A stretch of DNA of 64,000 nucleotides from assembly GCA_964509765.1 (NCBI GenBank), contig CAZDYI010000073.1:1-64000 (forward strand). Reading direction: 5' to 3'. The translations under genes were made by a program, and so were the position numbers. Below, one piece after another: positions 63,503-64,000 of the stretch (the stretch's first letter is position 1; each line of letters opens with the position of its first letter). The notes below the pieces were generated by a model, which worked only from the letters and a program-made list of their open reading frames with translations, did not search any database and was not told where the DNA came from. This stretch comes from CAZDYI01 sp964509765 (lineage in GTDB: Bacteria; Pseudomonadota; Gammaproteobacteria; Tethybacterales; Tethybacteraceae).

Positions 63503-63859
63503 ATCCGGTCAGGAACAAACGCAATAACAAGCATCATGCATGCAATTCCGCGTTCACAGCGGATTTTACAACATAACACTGTATTATTGAATCAGAAAAA
63601 ATTATCAAGGATCATTCGAATAATGACATGCATATGCTGCATTCAATCGGTCACTGGCGCTCGGCAATCGCATTTATGGACTGTACGAAACTTAGTAACA
63701 CACTCAATAAGCCAGAATTCCGCCTTTTCTTGTTGCCGGCCGCCCTCAGGCAGCCTTTTCGCCGAGCTGGATTCCTGCGCTGGTCCCGCGTTGCGCAATC
63801 GTACCAGCGGCGGCATGGCGGAGGATCGGGGGAGGGCGCGTGAGCTTCCAGTGAAGGCG
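63503..63859. other. AT-rich intergenic region upstream of abiE
   Basis: No convincing gene. The left half is AT-rich (ATCATGCATGCAAT near 63530) and probably holds the AbiE promoter and operator. The right half returns to high GC. Confidence 0.35.
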
Positions 63860-63865
63860 TATAAT
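63860..63865 (+). promoter_or_regulatory. TATAAT -10 element before the edge secreted protein
   Basis: A perfect TATAAT ends 6 bases before an ATG at 63872, which could be a leaderless start. The G12 tract lies in this short leader. No -35 is convincing. Confidence 0.5.
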
Positions 63866-63889
63866 CCGCACATGGCCTCAATCCTCCAA

Positions 63890-63901
63890 GGGGGGGGGGG
63901 G
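63890..63901 (+). repeat. Homopolymeric G12 tract
   Basis: Twelve G lie between ATG 63872 and ATG 63907. At 12 the first ATG is out of frame with the signal-peptide frame; 10 or 13 would fuse them. The tract could also act as a ribosome site of variable spacing. Confidence 0.75.
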
Positions 63902-63906
63902 CTGAG

Positions 63907-64000
63907 ATGCGGCGCATCCTTGTTGCGGCGGCCCTCAGTCTCCTGGCGGTTCTCTTCGCGGTTCCCGAGCGGGCCGAGGCACAGGTGATGCTCACCGCGG
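63907..64000 (+). CDS. Secreted protein, partial (right edge)
   Basis: The visible 31 codons encode RRILVAAALSLLAVLFAV followed by PERAEAQ, a classic signal peptide with an AEA-Q cleavage site. The mature part lies beyond the window. The start at 63907 follows a poly-G tract that can pair with 16S rRNA; the upstream ATG at 63872 is an alternative if the tract length changes. No function can be given. Confidence 0.55.
   Translation, partial: MRRILVAAALSLLAVLFAVPERAEAQVMLTA

Noticed and set aside
63230..63988. A plus-strand 252-codon frame opposite AbiEi and across the intergenic region
   Set aside because: Its first half is a shadow of AbiEi and the remainder is AT-rich non-coding sequence.

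Overview
The window comes from a high-GC proteobacterium, most likely an uncultured gammaproteobacterium. The support is gene content and order: DUF484-xerC beside alaS, trpFBA-accD-folC followed by a SPOR-domain protein and CvpA-like proteins and then metZ, Cox11 and CoxC, and the pth-ychF pair. Most of the window is dense, GC-rich housekeeping sequence with genes overlapping by 1-8 bases. Several islands are visibly more AT-rich and look acquired.

Layout. 1-1214: end of a TRAP-transporter/DapA-family catabolic cluster. 1220-6560: AT-rich islands with two class II Fic proteins, an unknown gene and an outer-membrane barrel gene, surrounding coxC and separating it from cox11. 6609-13496: cox11, valS and mfd. 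13500-15700: AT-rich cassette with a serine-dehydrogenase-type (Clp/crotonase-fold) protease and four tandem paralogous small proteins. 15775-20980: dxs operon with a membrane protein, a putative molybdopterin-binding-like protein and an HD phosphohydrolase, then tRNA-Ala(UGC). 21063-25475: pth, ychF, an acidic tail-anchored protein, a nitroreductase and an FAD-linked oxidase. 25670-31772: a broken and two intact DUF898 membrane proteins with DUF433/DUF5615 toxin-antitoxin genes between them, then an M48 protease. 31803-35312: fmdB, a tungstate-type ABC transporter (tupABC) and mrp. 35322-43680: cfa, DAHP synthase, xerC, DUF484, alaS, DUF547 and a DMT transporter. 43702-52728: rnpB, trpFBA, accD, folC, CvpA-like/SPOR genes and metZ. 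52725-61668: two MATE exporters, mltB and a five-gene sugar ABC operon. 61791-64000: an AbiEi/AbiEii pair and the start of a secreted protein.

Three signals stand out. (1) Three long homopolymeric G/C tracts (11, 10 and 12 bases) lie in the first codons or leader of envelope-type genes. In each, the present length puts the upstream start out of frame, as expected of phase-variable contingency loci, although sequencing error is possible. (2) The protease plus tandem small-protein cassette at 13.5-15.7 kb is not a system I recognise. (3) Many genes have a TANAAT/GATAAT -10-like element only 6-10 bases before the start codon and no Shine-Dalgarno sequence, suggesting leaderless mRNAs. Downstream genes are often joined by four-base NTGA stop/start overlaps, including one that appears to use a CTG start.
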